This document shows positions 3,834 to 6,935 of a stretch of DNA of 6,935 bases, piece after piece (position 1 is the first letter of the stretch; each line of letters starts with the position of its first letter). Location: contig JAQZAY010000201.1 in the NCBI GenBank assembly GCA_029239415.1, positions 1 to 6,935 of the forward strand. The letters run 5' to 3'. A model generated the notes under the pieces. The model did no database searches. It worked only from the letters and a program-made list of their open reading frames with translations, and was not told where the DNA came from. This DNA is from Pseudomonas sp. (GTDB taxonomy: Bacteria; Pseudomonadota; Gammaproteobacteria; Pseudomonadales; Pseudomonadaceae). A program made the translations under genes and the position numbers.

Positions 3834-6749
3834 ATGTCCTTGATAGTGCTATTGCTTCTGCCGTTTGTCGGTAGTTGCCTGGCGGCTGTCCTGCCGCACA
3901 ACGCCCGTAACACCGAGTCGTTGCTGGCCGGTCTCGTTGCCTTGGTTGGCACCATCCAGGTAGCGTTGCTGTACCCGCAGATCGCTGACGGCGGGATCAT
4001 CCGCGAGGAATTCCTCTGGCTGCCAAGCCTGGGCCTGAACCTGGTCCTGCGCATGGATGGCTTCGCCTGGCTGTTTTCCTTGCTGGTACTGGGCATCGGC
4101 ACGCTGGTCGCGCTCTACGCGCGCTACTACATGTCGCCGCAAGACCCGGTACCGCGTTTCTTCGCCTTCTTCCTGGCATTCATGGGCGCCATGCTCGGCC
4201 TGGTGATCTCGGGCAACCTGATCCAGCTGGTGTTCTTCTGGGAACTGACCAGCCTGTTCTCCTTCCTGCTCATCGGCTACTGGCATCACCGCAGCGATGC
4301 GCGCCGTGGCGCCTACATGGCACTGATGGTCACCGGCGCCGGCGGCTTGTGCTTGCTGGTGGGGGCATTGCTGCTTGGCCATGTGGTCGGCAGCTATGAC
4401 CTGGACAAGGTCCTCGCGGCTGGCGAGCAGATCCGCCAGCATGCGCTGTATCCGGTATTACTGCCGCTGATCCTGATCGGCGCCCTGACCAAGAGCGCAC
4501 AGTTCCCCTTCCAGTTCTGGCTGCCCCATGCGATGGCCGCCCCCACCCCGGTGTCCGCCTATTTGCATTCGGCGACCATGGTCAAGGCGGGCGTGTTCCT
4601 GCTGGCACGGCTATGGCCTGTGCTTTCGGGCACGGAAGAATGGTTCTGGATCGTCGGCGGCGCGGGTGCCTGCACCTTGGTGCTCGGCGCTTTCGCCGCC
4701 ATGTTCCAGAACGATCTCAAGGGACTGCTCGCCTACTCCACGATCAGCCACCTGGGCCTGATCACCCTGCTGCTGGGCCTGAACAGCCCGCTGGCCGCCG
4801 TGGCGGCCGTCTTTCACATTCTCAACCACGCCACGTTCAAGGCCTCGCTGTTCATGGCGGCAGGAATCATCGACCATGAAAGCGGCACACGGGACATTCG
4901 CCGCCTCAGTGGGCTGTTCCGACTGATCCCCTTCACCGCCACCCTGGCGATGGTGGCCAGCGCCTCCATGGCCGGGGTGCCGTTGATGAACGGCTTCCTG
5001 TCCAAGGAGATGTTCTTCGCCGAAACCGTGTTCATCAGCGCGAGCGCCTGGATCGAGCTCGCCCTGCCGGTCATAGCGACGCTCGCCGGTACCTTCAGCG
5101 TGGCGTATGCGCTGCGCTTCACGGTCGACGTATTCTTCGGGCCGCCTGCCAAGGACCTGCCGCACCAGCCGCACGAGCCACCCCGCTGGATGCGCGCGCC
5201 TGTCGAGCTGCTGGTGTTGACGTGCCTGGTGGTCGGTATCTTCCCCGCTCAATCGGTCGGCCCGCTGCTCGCCGCAGCGGCGCTGCCGGTGGTGGGCGGC
5301 AGCCTGCCGGAGTACAGCCTGGCCATCTGGCATGGCTGGAACGCGCCTTTGATCATGAGCCTGATCGCCATGTGCGGGGGCGTCCTGCTCTACCTGGTGC
5401 TGCGCGAGCAACTGCGCCGCGGGCGCTTCCGCAACCCGCCCTTGATCGAGCGCTTCAATGGAAAGCGCTTGTTCGAACGTGGCCAGGTCCATCTGATGCG
5501 ACTGGCGCGTCGTGTCGAACTGCTGCTGACGACCCGCCGCCTGCAGTCACAGCTGTTCATGTTGGCGCTGGCCGCCTTCCTCGCGGGCCTTGTACCCATG
5601 TTCTACAGTGGGCTCAGCTGGGGTGAACGGCCCAAGATCCCGGGGTCAGGGGTATTCGTCGCCTTGTGGGTCATCGCCATTGCCTGCGCAGTCGGCGCCG
5701 CCTGGCAGGCCAAGTACCATCGACTCGCCGCCCTGACCATGGTCAGCGTCTGCGGTCTGATGACCTGCATCACCTTTGTCTGGTTCTCAGCGCCCGACCT
5801 CGCGCTGACCCAGCTGGTGGTCGAGGTGGTCACCACCGTGCTCATTCTGCTCGGCCTGCGCTGGCTGCCGCGGCGTATCGAGGGTGTCTCGCCCTCGGCC
5901 GGCAGCCTGGAGCGGGCACGCCTGCGACGCTTGCGCGACCTGCTGCTGGCGGGACTGGTCGGTGGCGGCATGGCCCTGCTCTCCTATTCCATGCTTACCC
6001 GCCCGACACCCAACGACATCTCGACGTTCTACCTGAGCCGCGCCCTGCCGCAAGGAGGGGGCACCAACGTGGTGAACGTCATGCTGGTCGACTTCCGCGG
6101 CTTCGACACCCTGGGCGAGATAACCGTGCTGGTGGCGGTCTCGCTGACGGTGTTCGCCCTGCTGCGGCGCTTCCGCCCGCCCAAGGAAAGCATGCAGTTG
6201 CCCGCGCAGCAGCGCCAGCTGGCCCCCGACCTGGTGACCGACCTGATCAACCCACGGCATGCCGCCGACACCGCGCTGGGTTTCATGATGGTGCCCGCAG
6301 TGCTGGTACGCCTGCTGCTCCCGGTCGCCGTGCTGGTATCGATGTACCTGTTCATGCGCGGGCACAACCAGCCAGGCGGCGGCTTCGTGGCTGGGCTGGT
6401 GATGTCGGTTGCCTTCATCCTCCAGTACATGGTCGCGGGCACCCAGTGGGTCGAGGCGCAGATGAGGCTACGACCGCTTCGCTGGATGGGCACCGGGCTA
6501 CTGTGCGCGACGCTTACCGGTGCCGGCGCCATGGCCCTGGGCTACCCGTTCCTGACCACCCACACCGCGCACCTGCACCTGCCCATGCTCGGTGACATCC
6601 ACGTGGCCAGCGCGCTGTTCTTCGACATCGGCGTGTTCACCGTGGTGGTCGGCTCGACGCTGCTGATCCTTACCGCTCTGGCGCACCAGTCCGTACGTGC
6701 CTATCGCCCCGGCAGCCAGCCAAAAACCAGCCAAGCGGGAGCCGCCTGA
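3834..6749 (+). CDS. mnhA: Mrp-type Na+/H+ antiporter, fused subunits A and B
   Basis: Integral membrane protein of 971 residues, the largest subunit of the Mrp/Mnh/Sha/Pha multisubunit cation/proton antiporter, which expels Na+ (or K+) in exchange for protons. It is related to complex I subunit NuoL. Residues about 68-400 form the NuoL-like core with the key charges kept: Glu137 in FFWELTS, Lys220 in TKSAQFPFQFWLPHAM, Lys251, His306, His332/Lys336 in NHATFKA, and Lys391. Residues about 575-780 are the MrpA C-terminal part, with Glu664 in LVVEVVTT and V747-NVMLVDFRGFDTLGEITVL-766. Residues about 818-945 are a complete MnhB domain with M841-RGHNQPGGGFVAGLV-856. Separate A and B subunits in Bacillus add up to about this length, so this is the group 2 A-B fusion known in Pseudomonas and rhizobia (shaA, phaA). 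The start lacks a clear ribosome binding site but fits the family's N-terminus and the promoter 30 bp upstream. It overlaps mnhC by one base. Confidence 0.95.
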   Translation: MSLIVLLLLPFVGSCLAAVLPHNARNTESLLAGLVALVGTIQVALLYPQIADGGIIREEFLWLPSLGLNLVLRMDGFAWLFSLLVLGIGTLVALYARYYMSPQDPVPRFFAFFLAFMGAMLGLVISGNLIQLVFFWELTSLFSFLLIGYWHHRSDARRGAYMALMVTGAGGLCLLVGALLLGHVVGSYDLDKVLAAGEQIRQHALYPVLLPLILIGALTKSAQFPFQFWLPHAMAAPTPVSAYLHSATMVKAGVFLLARLWPVLSGTEEWFWIVGGAGACTLVLGAFAAMFQNDLKGLLAYSTISHLGLITLLLGLNSPLAAVAAVFHILNHATFKASLFMAAGIIDHESGTRDIRRLSGLFRLIPFTATLAMVASASMAGVPLMNGFLSKEMFFAETVFISASAWIELALPVIATLAGTFSVAYALRFTVDVFFGPPAKDLPHQPHEPPRWMRAPVELLVLTCLVVGIFPAQSVGPLLAAAALPVVGGSLPEYSLAIWHGWNAPLIMSLIAMCGGVLLYLVLREQLRRGRFRNPPLIERFNGKRLFERGQVHLMRLARRVELLLTTRRLQSQLFMLALAAFLAGLVPMFYSGLSWGERPKIPGSGVFVALWVIAIACAVGAAWQAKYHRLAALTMVSVCGLMTCITFVWFSAPDLALTQLVVEVVTTVLILLGLRWLPRRIEGVSPSAGSLERARLRRLRDLLLAGLVGGGMALLSYSMLTRPTPNDISTFYLSRALPQGGGTNVVNVMLVDFRGFDTLGEITVLVAVSLTVFALLRRFRPPKESMQLPAQQRQLAPDLVTDLINPRHAADTALGFMMVPAVLVRLLLPVAVLVSMYLFMRGHNQPGGGFVAGLVMSVAFILQYMVAGTQWVEAQMRLRPLRWMGTGLLCATLTGAGAMALGYPFLTTHTAHLHLPMLGDIHVASALFFDIGVFTVVVGSTLLILTALAHQSVRAYRPGSQPKTSQAGAA

Positions 6750-6935
6750 TGGAAGAAGTCATCGCAATCGCCATCGGCGTCCTGTCCGCCTCCGGGATCT
6801 GGCTGATCCTGCGGCCACGCACCTACCAGGTGATCATGGGCCTGTGCCTGCTGTCCTATGGGGTCAACCTGTTCATCTTCAGCATGGGCAGCCTGTTCAT
6901 CGACAAGGAGCCGATCATCAAGGATGGCGTGCCCC
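6749..6935 (+). CDS. mnhC: Mrp-type Na+/H+ antiporter subunit C (partial, 3' end outside)
   Basis: The first 62 codons are present and the frame is open at the window edge. The N-terminus M1-EEVIAIAIGVLSASGIWLIL-21 is a first membrane helix. R22-PRTYQVIMGLCLLSYGVNLFIFSMG-47 is the NuoK-like second helix typical of MnhC/MrpC, with the conserved G31-L-x-L-L-S-x-G-V-N-L pattern. I-K-D-G-V-P at the edge matches the loop preceding D-P-L-P-Q-A-L-V-L-T in the family. The full protein should be about 110-120 residues. GGGAG at 6737-6741 lies 7 nt before the ATG, and the start overlaps the mnhA stop (TGATG), so the two are translationally coupled. Subunits D-G would follow. Confidence 0.92.
   Translation, partial: MEEVIAIAIGVLSASGIWLILRPRTYQVIMGLCLLSYGVNLFIFSMGSLFIDKEPIIKDGVP

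Noticed and set aside
4611..6365. Several 120-310-codon frames opposite or out of frame with mnhA
   Set aside because: They are Arg/Pro/Ala or Gln/His-rich shadow products of the codon bias of mnhA; none shows a domain or start signal.
1..6935. A hidden mobile element, CRISPR array, toxin-antitoxin or defence system
   Set aside because: No terminal repeats, integrase or transposase motifs, spaced direct repeats or small toxin-like genes are visible; the gene content is typical Pseudomonas chromosome.

Overview
The window is GC-rich with strong G/C preference at third codon positions, and it reads as a stretch of Pseudomonas chromosome. The P. putida/P. entomophila side of the genus is my best guess, based on recognising the protein families and their style; no search was run. 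It holds five complete genes and the first 62 codons of a sixth. I see no tRNA, rRNA, insertion sequence, phage gene or CRISPR array.

Layout. Positions 1-181 are an upstream region with no gene I can name. Next, on the + strand, comes a DUF3182-family protein with ATP-grasp-like motifs (182-1291). Its end overlaps the start of an alpha/beta hydrolase (1236-2048), and the two look like one translationally coupled unit of unknown substrate. A 35-bp gap with a GC-rich hairpin separates the hydrolase from a convergent gene on the - strand (2084-2659). That gene encodes an XRE-type helix-turn-helix regulator with a C-terminal cupin domain. Divergent from it is a ten-helix EamA/DMT exporter (2732-3682). 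The short gap between regulator and exporter carries two copies, 29 bp apart, of a palindromic element of form GCAnTATAnTGC. The simplest reading is that the regulator controls itself and the exporter from these sites.

After a 151-bp gap with a good sigma70-type promoter (TTGGTG, 17 bp, TATGAT) and an inverted repeat on its -35/spacer, the multisubunit Mrp/Mnh/Sha/Pha Na+(K+)/H+ antiporter operon begins. Its first gene (3834-6749) encodes a 971-residue protein in which the MrpA and MrpB subunits are fused, as in group 2 Mrp systems. The next gene, mnhC, starts in a TGATG overlap and runs off the window; mnhD, E, F and G would be expected beyond it.

How the parts work together. Three modules sit side by side: a putative ligase/hydrolase pair, a regulator plus exporter, and a cation/proton antiporter. 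Only the antiporter has a well-understood job, namely sodium and alkali tolerance through cytoplasmic pH and Na+ homeostasis. Most of the window is ordinary core or soft-core Pseudomonas material. The parts that deserve a second look are the uncharacterised DUF3182/hydrolase pair and the two intergenic operator-like structures.
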